Assembly: GCF_019059575.1 (NCBI RefSeq)
Contig: NW_024881560.1
Location: forward strand, 689,001 to 753,000
Direction: 5' to 3'
DNA length: 64,000 nucleotides
Source of the DNA: Amphibalanus amphitrite
Taxonomy: Eukaryota > Arthropoda > Thecostraca > Balanomorpha > Balanidae
In this document: positions 34,500 through 45,400 of the stretch, one piece after another
How positions within the stretch are numbered: position 1 is the first letter of the stretch
Layout: each line of letters starts with the position of its first letter
Translations under genes and position numbers: made by a program
The notes under the pieces: model-generated
The model's database searches: none
The model's input: the letters and a program-made list of their open reading frames with translations, nothing else
What the model was told of the DNA's origin: nothing

Positions 34500-36571
34500 C
34501 CCGCGCCTTGCTGGGGGGTGTTTTAACCCTCGCATGTGTAGGGGGGGGGGGTCGGATGGACCCCCCCCATGGTTTTTCGCGAATAACTCGCGTAAAAAGC
34601 GGCCGATCGCGACGAAACTTTCAGTACCCTCGCATTGATCAATTTTACACCTACCCTGAAAATTTCATGACCCTGACCCAAATGACCTTTGACCTGTGAC
34701 CTCTTTTCCGAGACCATGTTTGGCCGGAATCGCGATTTCGCGTATGTCGGCTCGCACTAGCCGCGTGTTTGCAAGCTTTTCGTGGTTTCAAACGTTCAAA
34801 CATGTGATTTGATGTTACTCCCGTGTGTGTCAAGGTCACCTGAAGGTCAGGTCAGGTCATTGACCTTTGGTGACCTCGGGTGACCTCGGGTCACTTTTTC
34901 GAGTTTTACATGTTTCTAGGCTAGTTTTTGGAGCTGAATTCGAATTTAGCAACCATTTGAGCATTTACGAAGTAGTTTTGGTGACTTCGTAACATGTTAC
35001 GAAGCTGTCAGAGGCGGTTGACACGTACTACGAATACCCGTCACGACGCCTACTGGTTGACCTGACCTGACCTGACCCGACCTGGTCTAAATGCTTCAAG
35101 ACATCATCTGTGATCAAAACTAACACGATATTCGTGATCAGCACCCCGAAAAACCCCTTAACAGCCACACTTTACGACTTTCTAACAGGTCCCGATTTTC
35201 CCGACTTTGGGGTCATTGACCTGACCTGGAAGGTCAACCAATGACCTAGGACCTTAAAATTGGGTATCATCGGCTTCCTCTCGTCACGGGCAACACGCTC
35301 GTTTTTTCCGCGAAGCTCTAGCTCGATCAGGGGCCAAACGGCAAGGGGGGGGGTCCAACCGACCCCCCCCCCCCCTACACATTAGAAGCTGGCAAACGCC
35401 GCACACATGCGAGGGTTAACGCCCCCCTGCGGTTTTTCGCGAATATCTAAAAAACGGCGACGCTCCGCACCGCCGACACACCTTATCACACATCTTTTCC
35501 GCACATGCTGTGAAAATTTCAGACCAAGGTCACTCAAGGCTAGGTCACCAGGTCACGTCAAGTGACCTCACCTCCTAAAAAGTTTCAATTCCTGCCACAT
35601 CTACACCGAGTGACCGGTCGTTTTGAAATTTTCAGCGATTGATAAGAGAAACAATATGTACAAAATGTATATCTCGGAATTTTGATATCGGTGACCTAAG
35701 GTCAGGTCAATTTTGCGACCTCTCCATTATAAGTCAATGGGAGAAAATTGAAAGGCTCCTCTTTTGAACGAACGCCATTCTAAACACTTTCAAACACCGA
35801 GTTACAAGTAAACATGACACACTGAACTGGAAAATGGCACCCGTGAACCCTCCTTATGTCCCTGAGGTCATCTCAGGTCATGAAAGGTATCTAGCAGTTT
35901 TTCGCTAATGACTTCTGATAGGCGCATGCTAGAGCGATGAAAACGCCTTAGATGTGTTCGGTTCGACGATACGGATCGATTGATATGCAGCATGACCTTT
36001 TTCGGTCAGGTTATGACCTTGACCTGAAGTCAAATTTTCAAGTTGACCTTTCAAGGTCAACTTGTAGTTCATTCGACGCGTCTTGACGAGAGGAACGGCA
36101 AAAACAATGTCGTATCTCTTTTGAGTCAAAAGTTACTTGAAAAAAAAACTTTTTTTGCAAAAGCGGCTATTTTTTAGTTTTTGCCCTCTGGAGGCTAAAC
36201 CGTTGACCTGAGGTCAAATCTGAGAACGATACTCTGAAATGCCTTTGAAAGAGCTATCGAATGCGCTTTTCTGCGGCGCTGTAGCTCTATTGGTTCCCGA
36301 GTTATGCGTCGAGTGTTTCGAAAACTGTTGAAATGTGCCAAAAATAGGCAACATTTTACCTTTGGCGACCTCTGGTGACCTAACCTTTGACCTGACCTAA
36401 AAATTGACCGAAGTGTTTTCGTCGTTATTTTGGACGTTCTTTCGAATGCCTCTTATCGCGTGTCGCTACGTGGCCCAGAAGCCGAGTTAGGGGAGGGGGG
36501 GGGGTTCAAACACCGCCCCCCCCCCCCCAGCAGGGCATGGAAACGCGGGACCCCCAGCGGGCGCGGGTTAA
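34496..36571. mobile_element. TTAA-flanked AGGTCA element (copy f), interrupted by copy g
   Basis: Ends TTAACCCGCGCCTTGCTGGG and CCAGCGGGCGCGGGTTAA. It is split at GGGGGGTGTTTTAA by copy g (34523-35419) and resumes with CGCCCCCCTGCGG. The right half (35500-36450) is the inverted counterpart of copy c: the same order of phrases is read on the other strand, with AGGTCA arrays at 35530-35570, 35695-35710, 35990-36060 and 36365-36400. Confidence 0.75.
34523..35419. mobile_element. TTAA-flanked AGGTCA element (copy g), nested in copy f
   Basis: Ends TTAACCCTCGCATGTGTAGG and CATGCGAGGGTTAA, each followed inward by a G-run/C-run. It sits at a TTAA inside copy f, which shows that members of this family insert into each other. 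AGGTCA arrays at 34835-34885 and 35055-35080, 35215-35255. Confidence 0.78.
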
Positions 36572-36778
36572 AGTCGGTTACAAATTTCACCAACTACGCT
36601 AAAAAACGCTTATATAAAAAGTAAGTAAGGCTGGATAATATTCCTTTCAAATCAACAATTTTTTTTTTCGCGTAACTGGGGAAGCTCGTGGGCAACATTT
36701 AGATATAAAAATAACCGCTGCTGGCGATTTTTTTTTCGTTGGTGAAACTGGACTGGCCTCATCGCCAACTTACGTATG

Positions 36779-36852
36779 CACACACGCACACGCACACGCA
36801 CACGCACACGCACACGCACACGCACACGCACACGCACACGCACACGCACACA
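36779..36852. repeat. (CACACG)n microsatellite
   Basis: About twelve units of CACACG. It lies about 160 bases before the RPRD2 exon at 37015. Confidence 0.9.
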
Positions 36853-37014
36853 CTCGACTGTTGCATTTCAAGATGATGCTACAAATTGCAAAAATCATTT
36901 TGCCTCCATGTTGGTGCCATTTTGAGTTGTACCCGTCACAGCAGACAAGTGCCAGTTCTCAGTGCTCTGCGACTAAGGCTGACCGTTCGCTGCCGCTCCC
37001 CGCTCCTTGAGCAG

Positions 37015-37171
37015 GGACGAGAAGCTGCGCCCGGCCATCACTCGCATCCTGAACATCTGGGACGAGCGCGGCGTGTTCGAGCCGACCTTCACGTCCACGC
37101 TGCGCAACGTGGTCAGCAACGTCACCAAAGCGGACACCAAGGAGAACGCCCAGATCCTCTCCGACTTCAAG
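37015..37171 (+). CDS. RPRD2: RPRD2, exon with end of CTD-interaction domain
   Basis: The exon follows a TCCTTGAGCAG acceptor and ends at TTC AAG/GTGAGC in phase 0. It reads DEKLRPAITRILNIWDERGV, then FEPTFTSTLRNVVSNV and ENAQILSDFK. The segment RILNIW.ER.V is the conserved last helix region of the CID (CTD-interaction domain) of RPRD proteins, which bind the phosphorylated C-terminal domain of RNA polymerase II. It continues in frame with the exon at 58348 (TSDLINHV), where the RPRD coiled-coil region begins. The N-terminal part of the CID must lie upstream and was not found. The donor region is followed by tandem copies of the exon end (37149-37337), which gives alternative donors. Confidence 0.78.
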
Positions 37172-37337
37172 GTGAGCGCGCCCAGATCCTGTCCGACCGG
37201 GGTAAGAAGTGAGCGCGCCCAGATCATGTCCGACACCGGTGCTCAGATCATTTCCGACTTCAGGGTGAGAACGCTCAGGCCCTCTCCGACTTCAGGGTAA
37301 GAACACTCAATTCTTGTCCGACTTCGGGGTGAGAAGT
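37149..37337 (+). repeat. Six degenerate copies of the exon end and its splice donor
   Basis: The phrase CCCAGATCCTCTCCGACTTC plus AAGGTGAGCG is repeated about every 32 bases with changes. Possible donors are at 37172 (GTGAGC), 37202 (GTAAGA), 37265 (GTGAGA), 37297 (GTAAGA) and 37329 (GTGAGA). The second and third lie 30 and 93 bases downstream of the first, keep the frame and meet no stop; the third would end the exon with AQIISDFR, a copy of AQILSDFK. The last two shift the frame. Confidence 0.8.
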
Positions 37338-38306
37338 ATATATATGTTACAGGGAGTTTGAGAAATCCGTGAGTTTGCAAACTCACTGACCGGTCAGGGA
37401 GTTTGAGAAATTTCAGAGTGATTGGGCCAAATAAAAACAAGTGTGCAGCATGTGGGTGGCATTCGTGCCGTCCGTGATGTTAAAACAAAGGAGGCTAGCT
37501 CTAAGGCCTCGCACGCTGACAAAAAGCTAATAGATCGTATGCACACCATAAATACCTTTTTTATTTGAAACTGTTCAGTGATTTACCCATGCATGTACCG
37601 CCGCTTTATTTAGTTATACATTTATTTAGTTCACGTCCCAATTAGACCCGTTCCACAAGTGTGGCTATTCCAGAGTCAGGCTAAATACATCAAAGTATAG
37701 AAACAGCTGGCTGTTGGTCACTTATGCTAAAGTACAGGCACACGCATCAATTCACGCCTATTCCCACTCCGCCATAGACGTGTCATCGAGAGCCGGCGCT
37801 GCTGGCAGCCAGCCCAGCTGCGACTGGCGCACGCTGCTTGTTTGTTTTTGTTTTGTTGGATTAGGCCCTTTCGGTCTGACAAGACCATTTCAGAGTCGGA
37901 CGAATGATAGGAATTATAGGGGGAGACATTGGTCTGGGCAGACACCCTATATGCAGAGTCGCCGGGGCTGAGCCCGTCCGAATTGACAGACCGTCCAGCC
38001 CCCCGAGCACTCTTTGCACCCGGCTACGGGGTGCGCTCCCTCGGGAGCAGCGGTGCCGCTCCAAGGGAGCAGCCCGCATGAGATAAAGGTGCATGTCCAG
38101 CCCGGAGTGGGGGTTTCGGCGTGGACGAGAAGGATTTCAGTATCCTGATTCCTGATGATGGAAACGACGGAACGGAGGAGCACGTTGCTCCGAACCTCCC
38201 CTTTACATAGCTGCGCCAGTAGCATTTTTTTCGGTAAAACAATGAAGGATCTGTAAGCTTTTTGTCAGCGTGCGACGGTTATATAGGCCGTACCACTAGT
38301 CGCTTT

Positions 38307-40090
38307 CAGGGGCGGATCCAGGAAAACTCCAAGGGGAGGGTCATGAATCGAAGTGGTGCCCCTACCTATACCCAAAATTAAAAACTCAACGGATTTCGTC
38401 CACTTCATTTTGGTGGTGCCCCCATTTTCAGTTTTTTATTTTTATTTTTTATTTTTAGTCAGTATCTTACCTCTTAGCCACAACCACATTTACCAATTGT
38501 AAGCAAGTATATATGAATGTGCTATGTGTATATACCCTGACCACTATGGTAGGTATGTTGTGGACGCTGAGTAATGAGTACTTACCAGGAACGTTATCAG
38601 GTAAGCAAATCGTTGTCAGTCCGACGAACTTGACCCTGGCGTCTAAAGGGTCTGTCCTTGACACTTCAGGCTTGTCAGGGGCACCAAAGTCCTTCCAGGG
38701 ACACCACAAACCTGTCAGGGGCACCTACGGCCTTGTAGGGGCGCCACAGGCCCGCCAGGGGCACCACAGGCCTGCCAGGAAGCAGGGGCACCACAGGTCT
38801 AGCAAGTATACACGACAGGCCTGTCAGGGGCACAACGGGCCTGTTGGGCCCATGAGCACCCCTAGGGGCAGGGGCACCACAGTCCTTCCAGGGGCACCGC
38901 AGGCCTGTGAGGGGCACCAGCGGCCTAGCAGGGGCACCAGTCAACACAGGCCTGCCAGGGGCACCACAGACCTGCCAGGGGCACCAGAGGCCTGCCAGGA
39001 GCACCACCGACCTCGCAGGGGTAACTTGGGCCTGTCAGGGCCCAGGGGCACCACGGGCCTGTCGAGAGGCACTTCAGGCTTTTCAGGGGCACCATAGTCC
39101 TCTCAGGGCGCAGGGGTAGCAGGGGCACCAGAGGCCTGCCAGGGGCACTACAGGCCTAGCAAGGGCACCACTGGTCTATCAGGGGCACCACGAGCCTGTC
39201 ATAGCCAGGCATCTCAGGCTTGTCAAGGCCCAGGGGCACCACAGGTCTGTGAGGGGCACCAGCGACCTAGCAGGGGCACCAGTCAACACAGGTCTGCCAG
39301 GGGCGCCACAGACCTGCCAGGGGCACCACAGACCTGCCAGGGGCACCAGAGGCCTGCCAGGGGCACCACCGGCCTCGCAGGGGCACCTTGGGCCTGTCAG
39401 GGGCACGACGGGCCTGCCGAGGGGCACTTCAGACTTTTCAGGGGCACCAGTCCTCTCCGGGCGCAGGGGCACCAGAGGCCTGCCAGGGGCACCAGCGGCC
39501 TAGCAAGGGCACCAGAGGCCTGCCAGGGGCACCAGCGGCCTAGCAAGGGCACCAGAGGCCTGCCAGGGGCACCACAGGCCTAACAAGGGCACCACGGGCC
39601 TGTCAGGGGCACCTCAGGCTTGTCAGGGCCCAGGGACACCACAGGCCTAGCAAGGGCACCTCTGGCCTGTCAGGGGCACCTCAGGCTTGTCAGGGCCCAG
39701 GGGCACCACAGTCCTTCCAGGGGCATTACAAGCCTGTCAGGGGCACCAGAGGCCTAGCAAGGGCACCACAGGCCTGCCATGGACACCACAGGCCTGCCAG
39801 GGGCACCACCGGCCTTGCAGGGGCGCCTCAGGCCTGTCAGGGGCACCACGTGCCTGCCGGGGACACTTCAGGCTTGTCAGGGGCGTTACAGTCCTGTCAG
39901 GGCCCAGGGGCACCAGGCCCGTGGTGTCCCTGCTAGGCCTGTGGTGCCCCTGGCGGTCCTGTGGTGCCCCTGTCAGGACTGTGATACCCCTGATAGGCCG
40001 GTGGTGCCCCTGGAAGGTCTTTGGGCCCCCGGGCCTCAAGGGGGGGGGGCCATGACCCATGTGACCCCCCCCCCCTTGGATCCGCCCCTG
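38307..40090. mobile_element. hAT-type element with 20-bp minisatellite (copy 2)
   Basis: Ends CAGGGGCGGATCCAGG and CCTTGGATCCGCCCCTG, with an exact 8-bp target duplication GTCGCTTT (38299-38306, 40091-40098). The uninterrupted site is present in the related element at 51817-53100 (near 52040-52085), which confirms the insertion. Almost all of the interior from 38676 to 40045 is a 20-bp minisatellite. The short left part (38311-38640) and the right G/C-run are non-coding. Nearly identical to 47404-49222. Confidence 0.88.
38676..40045. repeat. 20-bp minisatellite GGGGCACCACAGGCCTGCCA, polarity flips near its end
   Basis: Roughly 65 degenerate units. Up to about 39912 the units read GGGGCACCA.AGGCCTG.CA; after that point they read as the reverse complement (GGCCTGTGGTGCCCC), so the array has an internal inversion point. 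Because the unit lacks stop codons, long Gly/Pro/His-rich open frames appear on both strands (for example 38513-39097); these are not genes. Confidence 0.85.
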
Positions 40091-40326
40091 GTCGCTTTTG
40101 TTTTAACATCACGGACGGCACGTATGCCACCCTTATCTTACACATTTGATTTTATTTGGCCCAATCGCTCTGGAATTTCTCAAACTCCCTGACCGGTCAG
40201 TGAGTTTGCAAACTCTCTAGTGAATTTGCAAACTCCCTAGTGAGTTTGCAAAGTCACTGATGGGTCAGGGAGTTTGCAAACTCACTAGGGAGTTTGCAAA
40301 CTCACGGATTTCTCAAACTCCCTGTA

Positions 40327-40328
<2 letters not shown>

Positions 40329-40405
<77 letters not shown>
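40329..40405. repeat. (TA)n microsatellite
   Basis: Nearly pure TA dinucleotides between the end of the long-TIR element copy 1 and the 3' part of the Penelope-like element A. Confidence 0.92.
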
Positions 40406-40407
<2 letters not shown>

Positions 40408-42092
40408 GCACTTGGTGTTAAATATGACCGCGTATTGGCAGTTTATGAACTGTTTTTGAGTTCGTTCGACTGATCTAACCACTCGCTTTTCTTGTTCTCC
40501 CAAGTGAAAAATGAGGTCACCGATAGATTCATTGTTCATTCTCTTTGCAACGTTTCGTGAACTTTTCACATTATCAAGCAATATCCTACTCACACCTGAA
40601 ATTATATAAATATAGACAAGTAAATATGTGTGAACGTACATCATGATCTACATTTTGACTACTTTATGGTTCAATCACAATCTCAGATCCTATACACAGC
40701 TATGTCACAAAATATAGGAGCAGAAATGCCACATTTGCCACATTCCCGGAATATTTTACATAGTGAAATTTAAATCACGCACTAAAATATGCAAGTAAAA
40801 CTTCTGACTGGAGATATCCCGAAAATCATAAAGAGCTATCGTACAGTTTCAGTACGCCTTGAAAATCGTACTGAATGTTAAGCTTCGGCTGAAGTTCTTT
40901 GATCAAGACGGCTTCTTTAACTTGAAGTTTAAGCCTGCATCGCTCTCTCGTCAAGATGTGTGTGTTGTTCACGAGCTCATTTCTGGTCAGTCGAGTGCTG
41001 TGGGCCTCCTGGGCATGGTCTCTTGGGGCTCCAGACTGCAGGTGGCAGGTGAGCCGTCTTGACAGACTGGTTGTGGTGTGGCCAATGTACGCCATGTTAC
41101 GAAGTTTGCAATCTTCGTGTGAACATTTGTATATATACACGACATCACTGGCTTTGAGTTTGTTTTCATCTTGTGTGTTGTTTTTCATGATCATGTTTGA
41201 TGTTGTTTTGTTCTTATAGTATATGATGAGTTTGATTACGTCCCCTTCTTTGCGTGGAGTCACATTTCTCTTTATTATGTTTTTCAGGATACGTTCATCT
41301 TCCTGGTATGCGGTAGAGAACTGGTTCTTGTAGTATAGTTTATGTGTCATGCCTTCTTCTTTTCCGTCTTGTTTGTCAACTAGATTTTGAGCTAGGCGAT
41401 CAACTGCCCTTCTGATTTCATTGTCTATGTCTCTAGATGAGTAGTGGTTGTCGGCCAGTATGCGTTTCACTCTTTTTAGTTCTGCGTCTATTTTCTGCCA
41501 TGAAGTGCAGGTTTTCAGTGCCCTTCTCACGTATGTCCTGATGACACTTTTCAAGTATCTTTTGGGACATTCACTTAGTGCGTTTAAGCACTTTCCCTTG
41601 TCGGTTTCTTTTCTAAAAACTTCGAGACTGTGCTTATTGGCAGAAGCGTCCACAGAAACGTCTAAGAATGGGAGTTTCTTGTTTGCCCCGATTTCGTAGG
41701 TAAACTTTAAGACTGACCCACCCTCCATCTTGTCCTTTAGCTCTAGTAGCTGTTTCTCACTGTCGCATTCTACAAAGATGTCGTCCACATATCGCTTGTA
41801 TATGGCGGGCTGTGTTGTCATTTCTTCCAGTGCTCTGCTCTCCAGGCTACACATGTAGGCGTTCGCAAATAGAACGCCTAAAGGCGAGCCCATTGCTATA
41901 CCATCAATTTGACGATACAGCTGGCCTTGGGGGCATCGGAAGGGCGCTTCAGTGGTGCATGCCCTGAGCATCTGGACGAGGATCGGACGACTTAGCTGAA
42001 GGGGTGGTGCTTCCCGACCCTTATAGACATAATCGCATATGACTTCAATAGTATTCTCAATCGGCACGTTAGTGAATAGGCTAACGTGCCGG
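40406..42092 (-). mobile_element. Penelope-like element A, 5'-truncated
   Basis: The unit contains the RT/GIY-YIG frame (40826-42084, minus) and about 420 bases after its stop. The tail, read on the minus strand, encodes RTQKQFINCQYAVIFNTKC, which matches in kind the segment after element B (FENESKKLNNTRNAVVFNDV) and the fragment at 47345-47403. In Penelope-like elements the start of the frame is repeated after the 3' end (pseudo-LTR), so this tail is probably the N-terminal part of a second copy. The element stops at a (TA)n tract. The 5' break coincides with the hairpin CGGCACGTTAG/CTAACGTGCCG (42064-42093). Confidence 0.75.
40826..42084 (-). CDS. Penelope-like reverse transcriptase with GIY-YIG nuclease (A), N-terminus lost
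   Basis: About 418 residues. RT motifs: VSLFTNVP, DGIAMGSPLGVLFANAYM and the catalytic YVDD box in KRYVDDIFV, then KKLPFLDVSV. After a linker comes the GIY-YIG endonuclease: VVYIYKC..C, MAYIGHTTTSLSRRLTCHL and a late glutamate (KEAVLIKELQPKLN). This order, RT then GIY-YIG, is specific to Penelope-like retroelements. The N-terminal RT motifs are missing because the copy is broken just before VSLFTNVP. No stop or frameshift interrupts the remaining part, so it decayed little since insertion. It lies inside the RPRD2 intron on the opposite strand. Confidence 0.88.
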
Positions 42093-42264
42093 CTATGTTT
42101 TGCAAGTCTGGCAGCGAATTGGGGCAACTTGAGTCTGGCCTAAACGAATCGCTCAATCTTCGTAAAAAGTTCAGGGTATGGGCTCCCGGAGGCGATCTAC
42201 CTGATGGCACCGGTCGGTACTCGCTAAGAAGTCTTTTGCGCGTGGCACGTGCGATTCCATTTTC
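42093..42264. repeat. Repeat segment shared with 27528-27690
   Basis: Phrases such as GGCAGCGAATTGGGG, TTCGTAAAAA, TCAGGGTAT, GGCGATCTA, GATGGCACCGGTCG and TACTCGCT occur in the same order in both places. It lies between the broken end of Penelope-like element A and the Ty3/gypsy element, and in the other case inside AGGTCA copy c. Origin unknown; possibly a leader part of a retroelement. Confidence 0.65.
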
Positions 42265-42269
42265 CCCAT

Positions 42270-42450
42270 TGTAGTGTTGAGCCTCAAGCTCCACATCACT
42301 TAATGGCTGTGCTGCAGCTCCCTGTGTTGACCTGAGGAGGGGTGTAGTGTTGGACCTCAACGGTGACTCAGTGTGTTGCCTCCCTCAGGTGTGTTGGCCT
42401 CTCAGCAACGGGCTGTGAATAAACAAGCTAGGGCAGACGACTTCTTTACA
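42270..42450 (+). repeat. 5' LTR of the Ty3/gypsy element
   Basis: 181 bp, TGTAGTGTTG...CTTCTTTACA, identical to the 3' LTR. Contains AATAAA (in GTGAATAAACAAG) near its end. A 25-bp phrase containing GACCTGAGGAGGGGTGTAGT is inside the LTR as well as across the 3' LTR border. Confidence 0.92.
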
Positions 42451-42451
42451 C

Positions 42452-42463
42452 TGGCGACGAGGA
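42452..42463 (+). other. Primer binding site (candidate)
   Basis: TGGCGACGAGGA begins one base after the 5' LTR. PBS sequences start with TGG, the complement of a tRNA CCA end. Which tRNA is used I cannot say. It touches the start codon of the Gag-Pol frame. Confidence 0.6.
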
Positions 42464-45400
42464 TGTCATTCATCCCTGATGCCGGCCTCGCGACAGCCGG
42501 CAAACCCTGTGTCCTGGGAACCGACCCCGCCAGATACCACGACATCTTCGAAGAGTGGCTTGAACATGCCAGCCTCCTCGTCAACTCCCTTGGTGTGACC
42601 GATGACACACAAAAGCTCAACCTGCTCCTCCTGTGGGGAGGCCGCGACCTACGGAAGCTCGCTAAGGTAGCAGGAGTCGACACAGAGTCAGACCCTCCCA
42701 CCACCTTCAAGGCCGCCATCGTCCAGATCCGGGCGCACTGCAGACAGCATGTCAACCTGTCCATGGCCGTCTTCCGGCTCATGCATGCACGGCAAGGAGA
42801 GAAGACCGTGACTGAATTCCTCGATGAGTTGGACTCGCTTGCCACCCAGTGCCAGTTTGACACCAACCCCTACACTCCAGAGCGGGCCAAGAAAGACGCC
42901 TTCATCTTCGGTACGTCAGACGAGCGCCTGAGACAAGAAGCCCTGGCCAGAGACCCCGACTTGCAGACGCTCGTCAAGTCGGCCCTGGGATATGAGCAGG
43001 CCAGGAAATCCAGCGGCGCAATTCAGTCAGAAGTGGGAGAGTCTGTGGCACGGGTAGCCACCAGAGGGCGCTACAGCATCAACCAGCCAACGAGGACACC
43101 CAGTGGCCAGGGAGGCCGAGGTGCGGGCCCACGTGTCAGGTGCAAGAACTGCCCGCCGCACTACCGACCGCACCCGCCGGGCCGCTGTCCGGCTAGGGGT
43201 AAGACGTGCGCTCTCTGTGGTGAGAAGAATCACTTCGTAGGAGCTGCTAGCTGCACCAAGGCTCAAGTCCGCTTCACTGCTGAAGACGATGAGGAAGCGT
43301 ACCAGTTCGAGGTGGACGACAAGAACAGCGTGGGTCGTGTCGTGGAGGTCGGCATGATCCAGCCTGGACATGCAAACGTTGTTCAGGTGTCTGTCAACGG
43401 CACCGCCACCTCCTTCTTCGTGGATTCCGGCTGCAACAAGACGCTCATCCCTGTCAGCGCCTACCACGCGTCCCTTGGCAAACTGGAGGCATCATCCGTC
43501 AAGCTGAGGCCGTACGGGACAGCAACCCTTCTGAGAGTGAAGGGAGAGATGCGAGCCACCCTTCAGAGTCGAAACGGGGCACAGTGTCACACGACTGTGT
43601 ACATCATCGATGGACACTTAGCGGAGCCGCTTCTGGGTGACGCGGACGCCAAGGCGCTTGGCATCCTCCACATCGACGCCGGCGGATCGGCTCGCGAGGG
43701 GGAGCCACCCGGCCATGTTGTCGGCGTGGCAGGAATCGTCGACACCCTCGCAGCTGCTGGCGTGACAGTGCAAGCCAAGAAATGCACGAGTCAGGATATT
43801 TCCGGCGACGACAGACGTAAGATCGCAGCAATCGTCAATAAGCACAAGAAGGTATTCGAAGGAGTAGGCCTCCTGAAGGACGATGAAGTCTCCTTCCACA
43901 TTGATCCGGAGGCGACCCCAGTCGTCGCACCCTACCGTCCTGTTCCCCTGGCCTACCAAGAGCGTCTCAGTGCTCACCTAGCCGAGCTGCGAGCGGAAGG
44001 AAAAATCGAAGACGTCGGACCACAAGAAGAGTGTCCATGGATCTCCAATGTCGTCATCACCGAGAAGAAAGAAGCTGGGAAAATCAGGATGAACATCGAC
44101 ATGAGGGAGCCCAACAAAGCCATCCGGAGAACGCCGCGACATGTGACAACCGTCGCCGAGATGCGCCATATGTTGGAAGGAGCGAGAGTCTTCTCGGAAC
44201 TGGACATGAGCCACGGTTTTCACCAGCTGGCTCTGGCAGAGGAGTCGAGAAAGATGGGTGCCTTCCGCACTCACGAAGGCCTGCACCGCTTCAAGGTACT
44301 GTTCTTTGGAGCGTCGCCAGCATCTGACATCTTTCACGACCGCATCAGTGCCACCCTGCGCGGATTGACGGGATGTACATCTATACACGACAACATCCTC
44401 GTGTGGGGCAAGACCGCAGAGGAGCATGCCACGAACCTCGACGCATGCCTCCAGAGACTGCAAGAAAGAGGACTAACTCTGCGAAAGGAAAAGTGCACCT
44501 TCGGATCCGAAGAAGTGAACTGGTTCGGCTGGGTCTTCTCCAAGTCCGGCATGTCGGCCGACCCCCGCAAGGTCAAAGCGATCAGGGAAGCGGGACCTCC
44601 CCAGACCACCGACGACGTACGCAGCTTCCTTCAAGCTTGCCAGTACAATGCGCGCTTCATGTTCAACTCTGAACAAGCGTACGCTCAGCTGACCAAACCC
44701 TTGCGAGAACTCACAAGAAAGCACGCCAGGTTCATCTGGAGCAAGGAGTGCGAACAGGCGTACCAAGCCATCTTGAAAGCAATGACAAGTGAGACGGCCT
44801 TGCGGCCGTTCGACCCCCAGCTGCCCACTAAGCTCGTCACAGACGCGGGACCAGATGGCATCGCCGCCAGCCTTTTCCAGGTCACAAGCGATGGGACCTG
44901 GATACCGATCGACCACGCAAGTCGCTCACTCACGCCGTGCGAACAGAGATACTGCCAATTCGAAAAAGAGTCTCTGGCTCAGGCGTGGGGTATGAACGTC
45001 CATCGCCACTACCTGCTGGGAATACGGTTCGACTCCGTCACGGACCACAAGCCCCTGCTCGCCGTCTACAATGGGAAAAGGCGAGGAAATGCTCGCGTCG
45101 AGCGGCACAAACTGCAGACCCAAGAGTTCCAGTACCAGATGGTACACCTTCCAGGGAAGGCGAACCCATGCGACTACGCTTCGAGACATCCGATGCCGCT
45201 CTCCTCGTACCACGCAGCGCAGCTGGACGACATGATCCTGTACCGTCATGATGAAATCTGCATCAACGCGGTCATCTCGGATGACACGCCGGACGCCATC
45301 AACATCAAGGAAGTCCAGGAAGCGACTGCGCGAGACCCGCAGAGCCAAAAGCTGATCAAGTGCATCCAGCAGGGCTACATCACTAGGGACCCAGACCTCG

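Larger units (their letters stand above)
37346..40328. mobile_element. Long-TIR element inserted in (TA)n (copy 1), split by a hAT element
   Basis: Starts GTTACAGGGAGTTTGAGAAA and ends with the inverted form. Both ends carry arrays of the 14-bp palindrome GAGTTTGCAAACTC. The inverted ends extend inward through AGCGATTGGGCCAAATAAAA and GCCGTCCGTGATGTTAAAAC. Without the hAT element at 38307-40090 it is about 1.2 kb. No transposase is encoded. Flanked by TATA sequence, as are the other copies (50333, 51817, 56630). Confidence 0.78.

Noticed and set aside
38513..39503. Long Gly/Pro/His-rich open frames on both strands (and again at 47610-48579)
   Set aside because: They are read-through of a 20-bp minisatellite whose unit has no stop codon in several frames; not protein genes.
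38676..40045. CRISPR-like regular repeat
   Set aside because: Units are contiguous without unique spacers and the genome is eukaryotic; it is a minisatellite.
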